Shown one piece after another: positions 34,801 through 48,027 of a DNA stretch of 64,000 nucleotides (positions are counted from its first letter, which is position 1; each line of letters starts with the position of its first letter). A program made the position numbers and the translations under genes. The DNA lies in contig VZSE01011436.1 of assembly GCA_013398275.1 (NCBI GenBank), positions 309,050 through 373,049 on the forward strand. The letters run 5' to 3'. The notes beneath the pieces are model-generated. The model saw nothing but the letters and a program-made list of their open reading frames with translations, had not been told where the DNA came from and did no database searches. Origin of the DNA: Promerops cafer. Its lineage: Eukaryota > Chordata > Aves > Passeriformes > Nectariniidae.

Positions 34801-37800
34801 TTCCCTTCCTAGCAACAGGCTAGGCCAAGTAGCTCTCATGCTGGCCTTACATGGCGTGGTGGGAGAAAAAGTGCTTTAGTTCACAGACATTTGATTCATT
34901 GTTGTCATTTTTAATGAGTGCTAATAGCTTAGATTTTGCAGAGGAAATAGCTGCCTAGTATAACTGGCCTTTGGCCACCAGTTTGTTTTCAAACAGCATT
35001 GGTTTGCTCTGACCATTAGCCAAATCCAAATGCCAGTCTGAGGGGGGGATGAGGCTCTGCATTTCACTGTTCAAACTTTGTATTGTCCATGGACCACTCT
35101 TAAGCCATAAAATTTTACCTTACAAAGGAATCCAGATGGGGCAACAAGAGCACAATCCAACATATTGGGAAGGAGATGGGGGAGCGACATGTTCAGGAGA
35201 TTTCCTTCATAATATCAGATGGCTGCTGCTGCTCACCCTACCAAAGGCACAGCATTTGGCCTCCCTTGCAAGCTTTACTGAGAACTAACACAAAGCCAAG
35301 GCACTGAGCACAAAATCCTGGGCCCACAAAAGGAAATGGCAACCATACCCCACCAATATCCAACCTCAGGGGCAGAGTTTTGGCTTCAGGCTCTCTCATT
35401 AGCTCAGCAAATTACCTCAAACCAGGAGGTCCCACTACCTTTCCCAGATTTCTAGCCTGCAGAGAAGCAGCACATTTCACACCTTTGAGAACTGCTCAGA
35501 GGTGAAGGGCTCCAAAACCTGGCTGAGTACCCATGACTCCTGTTGTGCTCCTCTTGCCCAAAGTAGAAAGGAGAATGCTGAAGCTGAGACTGAACAACAA
35601 GCTAGCACTTTGGATAAATATGATAAAAGCTGCCCCAGCAATCAGTAAACAGTGGTATAATTAGCAAATGTTTTTCTATTTACTTCCTTTAATATGCAAT
35701 AGAGGGAAATGAAATAAAATGTCAAGGACTTCATCAAACAGATGGTTCTGCACTTATTATTTTTCTCCGCTGTATTGTTTGCGTCAACTAAAGAAGAAAC
35801 TCCTTTACGAAGGGTGACTCATGGATTCCTGGGAAGCTGCATTCTCAGCAGGGGGAGGACAGCAGGGAATGACAGGAAAGGGGAGGGAAGAGGACTCAGC
35901 TCATGAGCTTTTATTAGGAGCATTATTATGTCTCATTAATTAATCTGAGCGCCGCTTCAGTGACGTCTCGGTCTCATTTCACAGGAAAAAATTACTCTGG
36001 ATTGCCAAGTTAAATAGACAATTACAGGAAGACCAAATTATGCCTACATTGCATTCCCTCAGGGCACCAGGCCAAGTTCATGTCAAATCCATAATAACTA
36101 GACTACCCTCACTAAAAACAGCTCCTGTGGACATACGTCATGAACCATTTGTAATCTGCACAGAGGATGTATTGATCTTCCTTGAGCTTCCTTTCTCATA
36201 AACTCATAATAGCAAAGACAGGATTTTTTAAATGTCTGACTCTCTGCAGCACATATGCAGAGCATAAGCTGCATTAACTCCAATAAAGCCTAATTAAAGT
36301 ATAACCATTAGCTGTTTAATTTCCTTTTCCTATCCCAAGGGGCAGCTGCTTAGAGAACAGGAGGAGAAGCTTAGTACATTTCAGAGGAGGAATGCAAAGA
36401 AAAAAAACCCTTGTATTTTCCCTGAAGACAGACATAAAGGTAAAACCCAAGAAAGGTCTCTCTTTACCTGGTGAAAAAACCCATCAACTTTCCAGATCTG
36501 CCTGGACTACAGAAGAGCTAGGGGATCCCTATGAAAAGAAGGGATGTGAGCAAATGTGTCCAAGAAAATGCAATGCCCTTAAAAAACAGTTGACATGAGA
36601 ACTACTTACACCTTTGAATCTCACTATCAGAATTCCTTCTCCCACCTGCAACCCCCAGCTCTTGGTCTATTCTTTCTCTCTTCCCCTCACCTGTAGGTCT
36701 GTCCTTTTCCCTTTGCCCCCACCTGACGACTCCCAGCTGGAGGGAGCCACATTGTTTCCAGTCCTTGTACATTCCCCTATCAGTCCCCTCAGCTCTGGTG
36801 TTTTGGAGCCCCCTTTCATGCACAAGTTTCTTACTCAGGACAGTGAGTACCAGTGGCTCAAGAAAAAACTGGTGCTGATTGAACCAGAGCACCAAGAGCC
36901 TGGCACAACCATGACAGTGCAAATCTTACTTCTTCCTTGCAGTCCCAATTTTTCTCAGCACTTCTCTCAGGCCAATTGCAATCTTTTGTTGTTGTTCCCC
37001 AGCTTAGAGTTCATGTACAAAGAAATGATCTGGATGACAGTGCACCCCACTCGTCTACACTGGGCACCTGCCCACTGCAGGAGATCTGGGTCACTCTCCC
37101 TCCTCTGGCATGCCTCTCCTTGTCAGAGGAGGTGCAGCCTCTCATTCTCTTTTTCAAAAAGGTAGAGGTGAGCTGAGCTTCATGTGGCTCCGTCACCACC
37201 CAGACCTGGCAGATCACCACCACCACCAGCCTGGCCACTACCAACAGTGGCAGGTAAAGCAACTGTAACATAAATCCCAGCAGTTTCCAGCTTGGAAATA
37301 ACTCTTTCTTTCTCTCTCAGCTACAGCTACATATCACTAAGCACACCAGAGACTATTCCCTTCTGCTCCACACTCTGATATTTACACACATATTTCTTGC
37401 TCCATGCTCCTGTCACCTCCCCCCACCGAAGAGTTTGTTTCGTGTTTTGGGTTTTGGGGTTTTTTTTGGTAAAATAGTGAGACGAACTTAACTGCATGGA
37501 CAGCCCCCAAAGAACAGCCGAATATGAATGTGCCTGCCAGCCTGGTGTAAATTTTAGTATGGTGGTGCACATCCCTTCCATTGTTCTTGGCAAACGAGGG
37601 TGACGCCATTGCCACATGGTTCATGCTGGTCACAACTGGTGATACGAAAAAGAACAATCGGCCACTTCAAAATGCCTTCCAAACTATTGTGGGGATCCTG
37701 GAAGGGGCTTTGTTTTCTCCTCCTTGCCTTAATGCTGTACAAATGAGCAATGAGTGTTACTAAATCTCTGTTCCTTCCTCAGGCACTAATGCTCTTTCCC

Positions 37801-40729
37801 TTTTTCTCTCTACTGTCCCAGTTTAGGATTTTTCATGATCCAAGCCAACCTATTCAAGGGACAAAGCAGATTGCTTTGCAGCATGGCCTCCAGCCAAAAC
37901 TGTGACCTTTTTAACAGTGAGGTGAAATGGCAACATTGTGATTATCATGATGCTTTTGTTTTGGAGCAAGAAAAACTGTTTTTCATTCTTTAACAACCAA
38001 GAAGCTTTTTACCTTACCAGAGATTGCTTGGTCTAGAGAAGCAATTTTACAAAATAATCCAAAACTAGTGACAAGCTATTTCATGTTTCTGTCTGATATA
38101 TATTAAATGTTTTGTAAGTTTCTTACAATCCTGTTAATATTTCCTTTTAAAAAACTACTGTTGGATTTTTAAATAACACTGCTGAGAAGTGTGAGAAGGC
38201 CCTTAGCACCTTATGCCATATTTTTAGATGCATGAAGCCTGTTTTCTTACTATTTTTAAAATTTGAAAATTCATTAAAAAGGGAAAATCCCAAGGAAAAA
38301 TGAAAACTCCAAACACAGTCTTTGTCATGGAAGCTGCTCTGCAAAGGGCTGCACACTGATAAAGGCTTTCCTGTTCTGAAATATCAATAGGAAGAGGTGG
38401 AAGCATCAGCATCTTGTTTGGTTCTCAGCTCCAGATCCAAGCAAAGGCAGCCTGAATCATGTTGCCCTCTCCTTTGCTAACTTTTGTAAATTTAACCTTA
38501 ATTTTTCACTTTTTACTTTTTTTTCATAGAGGGTCTACCCATTCTGCGGTCAGTTCCCTGCAAAATAACTGAGGGGTCATTGATGAAAGGAGATTTTCCA
38601 ACAGTAAGAGAGGAATTTTGAGCCAAGAAGAGAAACTGCATGTAGGATGGAGCTCTGCCTCTTGATTGCTAATGCAAATATTAATTTACAATCATCCTTT
38701 GAAAAGATTTAATCTATATTGAGATCCACAGAAGAACATAGGGTCACATGATACAAATGCTCAAAATGCTAATTTTCAATCTGTAAAGCCAGATTCCTCT
38801 TTTTTATACCAACAAATAATAATAAAAAAAAAACCTTTGTTTTTTCTTCAGCACCCACCAAAGGATCCTGTACATATCTTGCAATAACTTTACAGGGAAT
38901 GGAAAATCTAGAGTAGTTAGGGCAGCAAAAGTTTCTTACAGCCTAGGGCTTTCCTTCTTGGCTTCTCCTCCAGAGAGATTTGGAAGTGAGGAAGAAAGGT
39001 TTGTGAGTTTAGGAATGTGCATGTTACCCGTTTTACCCATTTCTTAAGGCATTTACACTATTTACTAATCAAGGTGTAGACAAACGCACCAAGTCCTGAC
39101 TCTCTCGGAAGGTAAAGCCCACCTTGCACGACCTTATGTGAAATAGAAGAGCTCTTTTTCTGAAGGTGTGGACATCTGTCTCATCTTCTATTCTGGTCAA
39201 ATAACCATGGGTTCCTCCATTATTTACAGTGTCCTGCCCAGTGGAGAAGGTGTTTGTAAGGAGGGTGCTGCCAAGCTTCACAAGTCAACAGTGTAATCTG
39301 CTGATACACGTTTTCTCCAAAGGGCCTTCCCTCTCTTTATGGTCCCTCTGCCACTGAGTGGCTTGGGAGAAGGTGTTTACAGGCAGACGTGCTGCAGCAC
39401 TTCACCTTCTCTGGCAGCGTTAGGCAGTTGTAAAAGTCATCATGTAACATCTCACTTCTCCAAGGCAGGAGATGTCACACAGCATGATGAAGATGCTGTC
39501 TGGTGCATATTCCTCCAGCAGGCCAGGAAGAACATCTGTCACCAATATTTCTGCTTCAGCTCCATCTGCACCTGGTTGCTCTTGCTGCAAGTTCCTGGTG
39601 TTATTTTTCTTCCATACACTCAGACACCCTGCAGTGAGTTTGTTATCTTACACGGATTGCCACGGACAAAGTGCCCAACAGATGCAAGAAAAAGCAGAGA
39701 AATTAGCACCAAGTAACAACACTTTTTCCAGAACAGAAAACATATATATGCTTTTGTGGCTCCCAAGATATTATGTATGTATTGTGTGTCTTGATGTTTT
39801 CTCTTTTACAAGGGTACAGCAGGAAAGGCTCAACTTCTGGCCCATTTGAAAAAGCCATGGCAGCATGTTTCAGGGTGGTAGGATAGCATGGATACACATT
39901 TGTTCCAAATGCCGTCAAATAAATCTTAGTACTGAGGACAGGAAGGAACCACACTGCAAATAAATTGAAAACAGGGAATCTGTAAGAAGACATCGAAGTC
40001 AGGATGAGATAAAACACTGGGCTTGTGATGCCTACTGCACAGAGGACTCATCTCTTTCACCTCCTTCTATTTCAGTATAACATAAGGTTTTAAAGACCAC
40101 AGTTTTCCTTGGAAAGGAGGAATTGTTAAGATGTTAAAGAAAATATTGTCTTTCATTTACTCGGTAACTGCTTGTTTAACTCACAAGAGAATCCTGCACA
40201 TAGGGCAGTTAATGCTTTATCACGTCCCTTATCATGCCCTGAGGGCACATATTGTGCATGACTCATAATTAGTTTGTTTGTATAATAATAAAAGGAAAAC
40301 AAGCAGCACCATAATCTCTGTCACACTAACAATGAGCTGACACATACTCAATCAAAATAGAGGATGCTGAATTAATTCAAAGAGGTTGGCTTTCACGGGG
40401 GACAATTGGAAAATTCTTCCAGAGCAGTTAGTCACTCAGGCAGAGTTCAGCCAAATCCATGACAAAATCTGTCACATTCAGTCCAGAATTAATAATTTCC
40501 CAGAAATTATTCAGTTGCTTTAATGCATTTCCAGACTTTGCCACAAAGCAGAGGATGAATGAAAGAGGGATGCATCTAAATACTAAGCAGCTCAGGGAGA
40601 AGAAAAAATCTGCAGGAAAGTTTGCTCACACTTCTGGCACTGAGCCAAGAGCACCTTCCTGTGCCTGGCAAAAACTTCTTCAGTGGAAAAATTTAGGGGA
40701 AAAAAAGACACCCAGTTGCCAAGAAAAGA
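31886..40729. other. noncoding AT-rich DNA, no gene seen
   Basis: No gene, RNA or known repeat was identified. 35760-36060 stands out as a candidate conserved noncoding block: it has ATTAATTAATC at about 35936-35945 and TGACGTCT (CRE-like) at 35961-35968 beside one of the few CpG-containing patches in the background. The plus strand of 36640-36760 is pyrimidine-biased and gives a 183-codon frame (36614-37165) that begins at a TTG and looks like chance. A short CAC run lies at about 37213-37228. Confidence 0.55.
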
Positions 40730-41170
40730 CAAGACTCCATTCCGGACGCCAGCCGGAATCCAGTCCGTGTTTTCCGTTTTGCCGAGTCCATTCCGGACTC
40801 CGGCCGGAATCCAGTCCGGGTTTTCCGTTTTGCCGAGTCCATTCCGGACTCCGGCCGGAATCCGGTCCGGGTTTTCCTTTTTGCCGAGTCCATTCCGGAC
40901 TCAACCCGGAATCCGGTCCGGGTTTTCCTTTTTGCCGAGTCCATTCCGGACTCCGGCCGGAATCCGGTCCGGGTTTTCCATTTTGCCGAGTCCATTCCGG
41001 ACTCCGGCCGGAATCCGGTCCGGGTTTTCCATTTTGCCGAGTCCGTTCCGGACTCAACCCGGAATCCGGTCCGGGTTTTCCTTTTTGCCGAGTCCATTCC
41101 GGACTCCGGCCGGAATCCGGTCCGGGTTTTCCATTTTGCCGAGTCCATTCCGGACTCGGACCGGCATCCC
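40730..41170 (+). repeat. 51-bp CpG-dense palindromic minisatellite, about 8.7 copies
   Basis: Units start at 40730, 40781, 40832, 40883, 40934, 40985, 41036, 41087 and 41138 (last one partial), each exactly 51 bp. The unit begins GCCGAGTCCATTCCGGACTC, is about 61 percent GC and has five or six CpGs, against a CpG-poor background. Its heart is a 22-bp near-palindrome (CCGGA-C-TCCGGCCGGA-A-TCCGG, one mismatched pair) around a perfect TCCGGCCGGA. Two variants exist: type A with CTCCGGCCGG, and type B with CTCAACCCGG (units starting 40883 and 41036). Because 51 is divisible by three and the unit lacks stops in several frames, open frames of 125 to 270 codons run through it on both strands (for example a 17-residue RPESGPGFPFCRVHSGL period); these are almost certainly spurious. 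Edge units carry more changes than central ones. Confidence 0.97.
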
Positions 41171-41483
41171 GAAAAAAAAATAGGATCGTTTATCAAAGAA
41201 TCTCATTTTCACAGCTGGCCCTTTGTAACTGTATTACAGGCAGAGGTTGCTGCAGCAGCAAAACAAAGTAATTGGTGGCCCTATGGCTGCTCTGCACGTG
41301 CTCAGGATGGGACTGGCTGTTCTGTTCAGCTTTAGGTATTTCAGAAATACTACATCATCCACTGAAGCAATACAGGACATTTTGGGCAGACTCTAAGCAG
41401 CACTGTGAGGTACAGATCGAAATTTCTTGTCAAAGGATGACAGCTAAGCAAAAGCCTGCTCTATTTACCTGCACTAAAAAATT
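41171..41483. other. noncoding spacer after the minisatellite
   Basis: Ordinary AT-rich sequence returns immediately after the last CCGG motif, starting with a short A-run at 41173-41181. Nothing recognisable lies here before the poly(A) tract. Confidence 0.6.
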
Positions 41484-41524
41484 AAAAAAAAAAAAAAAAA
41501 AAAAAAANNAAAAAAAAAAAAAAA
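41484..41524 (+). repeat. poly(A) run with two unresolved bases
   Basis: An A-run of about 41 positions is interrupted by two N at 41508-41509, so its true length is unknown and the join may be an assembly patch. It could be a plain homopolymer expansion or the tail of an old retroposed copy, but the sequence upstream (41182-41483) is not recognised as a processed transcript and I saw no flanking target duplication. Confidence 0.9.
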
Positions 41525-44500
41525 GGCAGAGAAAAAATCTTCCATTCACAGAACAGAAAGAGAAGAAACACCGTTTGCTGGACACCTAAGTTCATCCATG
41601 ATGGCTTCTTTTCTCACTTGAGCAAATATATGGCTTTCTCTAAGGCAGGAACCTTACACATAGACATCTAAGTTCCGCATTAAATATGCCAAAGATAAAA
41701 CAACCCCTCACTTTATATTCTATACTGTGTCCTCTTTTCAGGCTTATACCCATTTCTTGCTTGCCCAGAAAAGAGTAATTTTTTACACAGCATCAGATCA
41801 ACATGGGTTCCTAAATAAATAAATGAAAAATGTACGTAGATGTCTGATGGAAGCACCTTTGATTTATCACATTAATAATACACAGGTTTTTCACTTGCAG
41901 GTAACAGGGGAAAAAAATGGTGGTGGTTTTATAGCTTAGCAAGAGTCACTCACATGTCTCCTGAATTAGGTGAGTAATAAAATTGTTATGAAATGCATTT
42001 GGAACAAGTCACACTGCGCGTGCCTGACAGTCTTTTTTTGAAGCTTAATGCTTGCACTCCTCAGTTCTGTGTCCTTTCAGACAGTCTGGCTTTTTCCTGC
42101 CGATTTGGTCATTGGAGTTCTGCTTGCGTTTACAGCACCACAATGGAAAACATGCATGGACTGAGACAGAAATGATCCATACGATATTCTTAAGCACAAG
42201 ACTTGGCTGGCCAAGTCTTTAGGAAAAAAATATTCAATGTCAGATGATTAGTGATATTATTTTCAGTACTCTGAGCAATTAATTACTCATATTTGCAGAA
42301 GTAGAAAAGCAAAAGAAAAAATGCAAGTCACGACTTAAATTTGTCTCTCCTGGAGTAGGTAAAGGCACAAATTAGTGGAAGAATAATGCAATGTCATGGA
42401 CACTGTTGTTTTTATTTCAGCGGCCAGCACAATTTTAAGGGATTAAATGTGATGAATAAACAGTCTTCCCCAGCTCTGCTTACAAAGCTATGGCAACTAC
42501 AGTGTTAATTCACATTATTTGACTTCTTCAGCTTACCAGGGAGCTTCCTGGGGAAGCCAGAAGGAGGCTTGTGGCAGCATTCAGACTGACCGTCAGACCA
42601 GCTTCAAGACAATTCATTTATCACCAAAAGGACATGTTGACTTTTGGTCAGTAGTTTGACAATTTATGCCCAGAGGAGGCTAAAATTTCCTGTGCACACA
42701 AATCATCTCTTCTTGTGGCCATCTGCTGACAAAACCAGGTAAGCTACCGTGTGTCTGGCCACCATTCAGAAAAAGCCAGGGTGTCCTCCTGGGGGTTATG
42801 ACTCTTCACTATAAAAGTTCAGGTGTTTATTTACTCAAATGGTAATATGAAACACTATTTAAAAGAAAACTACAATTTTTAAGCTAAATAAAAATGAAAG
42901 CCTTAATCTAAAACTGTTTATGAAATAGCTACGAAAAAAAGAGTATGAGCAAATTCAAGGAAGTTTTACTGTGTGACTGCTTCCCCCATCTGCACCACAA
43001 GTGTTGTTCACGGTCATTTATCACACGAGGACCACAATTCAACTTTCATATTCAGCAGAGGAATGAGAGCAGCAGCCACTTCTTCCCAGCAGCCCCAGCT
43101 GTTTTGTTTGCAACTTCCCCCACATGCTGTGCCCTCACTGCCTGGCTTCCCTGGGTGCCTACAGTGACACTTGGGTTTGGCCATGGGCTGACAGCACTGG
43201 GATGTCCTCCCCACTGGTGTGACCAGTGGTCCCCCGGCAGCCTCACTTGCAGCAAGATCATGAGGCTTGGCTCACACATGTGCCTGATGGTGGTCCAGGT
43301 GTCACCCTTGTGCCATCTTTGCCTGAGATGACCATGAAAGACCTGGTCTCTGCATAAGGCAGAGTCCTCTCTCCCTCTAGAAGCTCCTCTGTCATCCTCT
43401 GTGCTGCCTCTTGGGATCTCCGGGTGCTGTGAGCCAGCTGCCGATGCTCATCAGAGCATCCGTAGGCAGCGATGGTACAGAGGTGTCCACTGCATCTGCA
43501 CAGGCACCTCTCTGACCGTGTCTCTGTACCCAGGGCAGCACCAAACACAGGCATGGTGCTGTGAAATGCCCCAAGACATGCCAGAAGAGAATGCTTAAGC
43601 CACATGCAGTCACCAGCAACAAGCAGCACATGGCCCAAGCATCACCGGTGAAAACTCCGCTTGGTTTCTTGTGCTCGCACAGCCCAGACTACTTTGGCAC
43701 CCCGTCCAACGTTCCCAGGTCCTGATCCTATGTCCCAGGTCTTCGCTACCAAGTCAGTTTAAAGCAGAGAAAACAGTGTTCGCAGCCCGAGCCCAGTGCC
43801 AAAATCAGTTATCAGAGTGCTCTTGCAGCAGTGGATGTCATCATTTACACAGCAGCTAGTGAAGTTCATCCCCTCAGTGCAAATATTTATATGATGGACC
43901 TATGGCAAATGTCTCCCTTCTTGACACTTCTCTGTATTTACATACTTAAATAAAACTCCTCAATGACTCCCCAAAATGAGCCGTACCAAACACACGGTTG
44001 GACTCATAGTTAACGTCACATGTAATCCTTCTCCTCTGAAGCAAATCCTCAACATCCATTAAAACCACTTAAACCATCCATTAAGACCAGTCTTCAAAGC
44101 CTGACCTCAAACACCCTGTCCCCCCTAACTAATCATTCCTCCTGTGGTCCTCCCTCCTCCTGACCAGCAGGAATCACTTTTAAGACACGCTTCAAACCCT
44201 GGCATACAATTACAGCAGTTTCCTACTGATCCCATTACTCTTGTGCACACCCCAGCACCACCACCTGGGCTGCATTTCAGGCAGATGATCTTTCCCTTCT
44301 TCTACAGTCGTCTCTGATTAGAGTCATTTCAGAAAGTCCTTGGAGAAGAAAGAAGATGGGGGAAGAATATTGAAGCAGGGTCATGTAACAGGATATCAAG
44401 TGGGATAAGCAGGTTGCAAGGTTACAGAAAACAGCGCCTCTTTAAAACACAGCTGCACACTAGCCTGTAGTGAAATTCAAGTGGCTGGTAACAAAATTGT

Positions 44501-47500
44501 GGATCATTACCACCTCCAGTATTTCCCATAGCAAAAAACCAAAGCAACCCAAAAACTGTACATAGAGAAAGAGAGCTCAGGGAGATGAGAAGACAGTGAC
44601 ATGGGAAGAAAAACCCTTGGGATCGTAGGCAAAAATTCACACAGAGGTGTTCCCTGGGTGGGGCTCTGGCGGCCAGCCTGTGATCACACACTCATCCACC
44701 TGCCCAGAAGATCCTCTGTGACTGCAAAAAGCCCACAGCTCTGAGAAATAAGAATGCAGCAGCAAGGTCATAGTAAAAGCTTGGAAGAAACCAGAGAATG
44801 GTAAGATGTCACCAGAACCAATGCAACACCAGACTGGTGGCTCTTGATGCAAAAAAGTACTTCCCACAGGTCTTCCCAATGACTTAGACTGATTTCTGCA
44901 CTTGGCCACCAGACAGTGAGATTTGACACTCAGAAAAGAGGAAGGAAGGTGGTTGTTTTGTTGTGTGTTGCTACACAGCACAAAAACAAGCTTGGCTCAA
45001 GAGGTATAAAATGTATAAATCACATCTACATGGCAAGAATTAATTTATGTCCTGCCCTTGACTCCTTCAACTAAAAAACTACTCTTGCTCAAAGTGGACC
45101 ACACACATTTGAAATATCCTCATTTCATATGGGCCACTCAAGCAAAGGTACAGAGGAAAACATCAGGAAAGAGAAAAAAAATTGAAACAGGTCCAGATAT
45201 TTATTTTAAAATGTGATTTTTAATTTTATTTTTATTTTTTTTTTTTAAGAAAAGGCAAATGATTGAAACCTTAACATTTTTGCATCTGAGTGGCAGTTTC
45301 AAATCAATTTTGGCAGCAAAACTGTCTTATTTCCAGGAACGAAACAGCAAGTCTAAAGAAGAGAACCAAGATTTTGGGCACTAAGCAGGGACAGAAGGGG
45401 CTCCCTTTAAGCTCCACCTCAATGAGAGACTTGCTGCTGAAGAATCAAGCAACATTTTCAAGTATTCCCATGAATGGTGGAAGAAAGGCAGGGAAGGGGC
45501 AGGCTTGAGACCCTGAAAGTACAAGCTGTTCTTGGGGTCCTGTTGGCAGTCCTTAGAAAGGGTTGATGGGGAAGACATGATATATGAGAGCATTTATCTC
45601 TTTTCTCTCTATTTTATTTTAATTCTCAACAAAGCATGTGGAAAGGTTACAGCTTTCTTCCCTGGGTAGAAAAGGAACATGTTCTGAAATCTCAAAGTTT
45701 TGCAGGACAAGAAAACTCCTCTCTGCCCAGCTCAAAGGAAAAACCACGTCACCTACAGGACCTACACAGGCACACTCAGGAAATATGACCCTACCTAGAG
45801 CTTACTAATGCGACCATAAAAGAATTTTTCAGCCCCTGCAGAATTCATGTGCCTTTATTTGCTTTATGACTTTGGCAGTTTCTTCCATATTCCAAGCAAT
45901 AAGTCTTGTCTGCTGCATTTCTTTTCTTGCATGGCTACTTTTATACAACTGAAATATTTTCCTGCGGTCATTCTTTGTCATAGATATGTCACACTTCAAA
46001 GCAACAGTCAGACTACTATATTTACAATTTTTCCTCCCATATCCCATGTCCTGGTTCAGCAATTGGTATTTTCCAGTCTCAATCTTTTTTCCTATTCTTT
46101 ATAGAAAGCTTCTATAATATTAATTCCCCATACATAAAAATGGAAAACCCACAATAAAACCTTCATCTTTCCCTTCCCAAGAGAAATAGTCTAAAATAAG
46201 AATATCATTTTTTTTATACAGTGTCCTGGATTAAAGATATTTTGAACTGAGAAATTTTGCTGGTAGTATTTGATTCCTGCAGCTGGTTTCATAGCTGCAA
46301 AGGAAAGGAGAGTTTCTACACACAGCACTGAGATGACTGAGACCCTGAGGGTAGAGTCTGAATAAAATCACATTAAATGTCTCTGCTGCAAGACACAGCA
46401 CATACCAACACCACAGATCACAATGGCACCCAGGACCTGAGCCATCCTCACTGATATTAAATCAGAGCCAGCAATGTCCACATAGATCCTGCCAGGAGAC
46501 CTTCCCACCATCACCCCACTGCCTGGGGTCTGATCAAAGCACTCACAGAATCCTGGGCATGATATCCCAGCACCCTTACCCTTACGTAGAGCTGGCCAGA
46601 GGGAAAAAGTGTCTTCTCTGCAGCCTGTGCCCGGTGATGGGCTGTCCACACCCTTCACCTGGGCAAGGCAGCAATTGCAAGGAACAATTTCCCTTCCCAT
46701 GCAAAACTCCAGGGACTAGGGCCATGGAGAAGGCCTGTAGATGCAAAGCAGGCACTGAGAGCTCCCACCTCCACATGTTACAAAAGGCAGAAGACGGGAG
46801 TCTTCCTCATGGCCTTGCTCACAAGCAAGTCTGCCTTGCCATGGGTGGCCAAAAGTTGGGGGATGAAAGCTGCCAAAGCTCCACCATCACCATCACCCTC
46901 TTCTTCACAGTCTAGGGAGGGAAGATAGGGAAGAGGGTGGCTGCCCACCTCACAGGTACACGGTGGGCTTGGCTCAGCTCTCCAAGAGGGAAATTTCTGT
47001 GTCCTTTTCCCACTTAGGTCCTACTTCAAAGCCAGAATTGCCCTTTCTCTATCCTTTTCAGCTGACTGTGACTGTCACTTTTGTCTCATCGAAGACCAAC
47101 TTGCCAGGGCATGTAGGGTCAGCTGGTGGTTCAGAAGATGCAAAATGAAAGGGCTTCAAACACATGGCTCTTGGGCTTGCAGCTAATCTCTTCCCCCATC
47201 CCAACAGGTAGTACTGACAAGCACATTAGAGGACAGCAGAGTATTTCCTCAGCACATTGTAAAAAGATGCTAAGAAGAGGGTGCATTCAAGAATAGAAAA
47301 GCTGTTTTATGACTCCCAGACACTCACACATCCTAGGACTTTTTCTGCATCAATTTATGAACCTGTAGTTCAAAGACAAGTAGGAACAACTAAGGCAAAG
47401 ATAGCCAGTGTCCCTGCTTGCCACAATTCACGTGTGCACAACAAATACATAGCCCCCAATACATACCAAATACAAAGCATATAATCAGCTTCTCTGCTCT

Positions 47501-48027
47501 ACCAAAACAAAATTACTCAAGACCACATCCCAAATAAATGACATACAACTTGAGCTCCGTAATGCCCCACAAAGAGCCAACCTCCAGCCCTGTAGGTCTG
47601 CAGCATTATGCAACCTACTTTGCTTGGCAGAGGAGGTCTTCTGGTGTGCCACCTGTGCAAAGAACCACCACTATCTCCAGTGCTTTTCTGGCAACTGATC
47701 ATGCTTGATCTGCTTCATTAGTACTTGTCATGAGAAATGACATTCCTCATTAAAATGTTCAGCTGAGCTACTCTTACCAGAAGTTTTTGGCTCACAAAAG
47801 TCTCACTGTGGAGCTGAAAAGAGAGGGGGGAGTGGAGAAACCCACAGCAGGCACAGATCTTGTGGTTGTCTTTGGCAAAAAGAGAAAAGGCAACCATGAG
47901 AATCTGTTCCTCAGCGAAGACCAAGTTCAGGGCTGCTTTCCATGCTGACTTCACAAAGTTTGTGTAGAAGCTATAACTTCTGGGTTGAGGTATAGCCAGT
48001 CAGATGGGTAACCAACACACAGAAATC
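41525..48027. other. noncoding DNA, no gene seen
   Basis: No gene was recognised. 43040-43760 is more GC-rich than its surroundings and has overlapping open frames on both strands (128 codons plus at 42945-43331, 126 codons minus at 43258-43638) without any domain I know. A/T homopolymer-rich sequence lies at 45200-45249, and a short CAC/CAT run at about 46880-46896. Confidence 0.55.

Noticed and set aside
36240..36275. U6 snRNA-like piece (GCAGCACATATGC)
   Set aside because: Only a short match to the start of U6; no further U6 sequence, promoter or T-run terminator follows.
36614..37165. 183-codon plus-strand open frame
   Set aside because: It starts at a TTG, lies in pyrimidine-biased sequence and has no recognisable domain or homologue that I know; likely chance.
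40730..41170. CRISPR or integron-like palindromic repeat array
   Set aside because: Although each unit is palindromic and regularly spaced, the whole 51-bp unit is repeated including the inter-palindrome part, so there are no unique spacers; it is a minisatellite.
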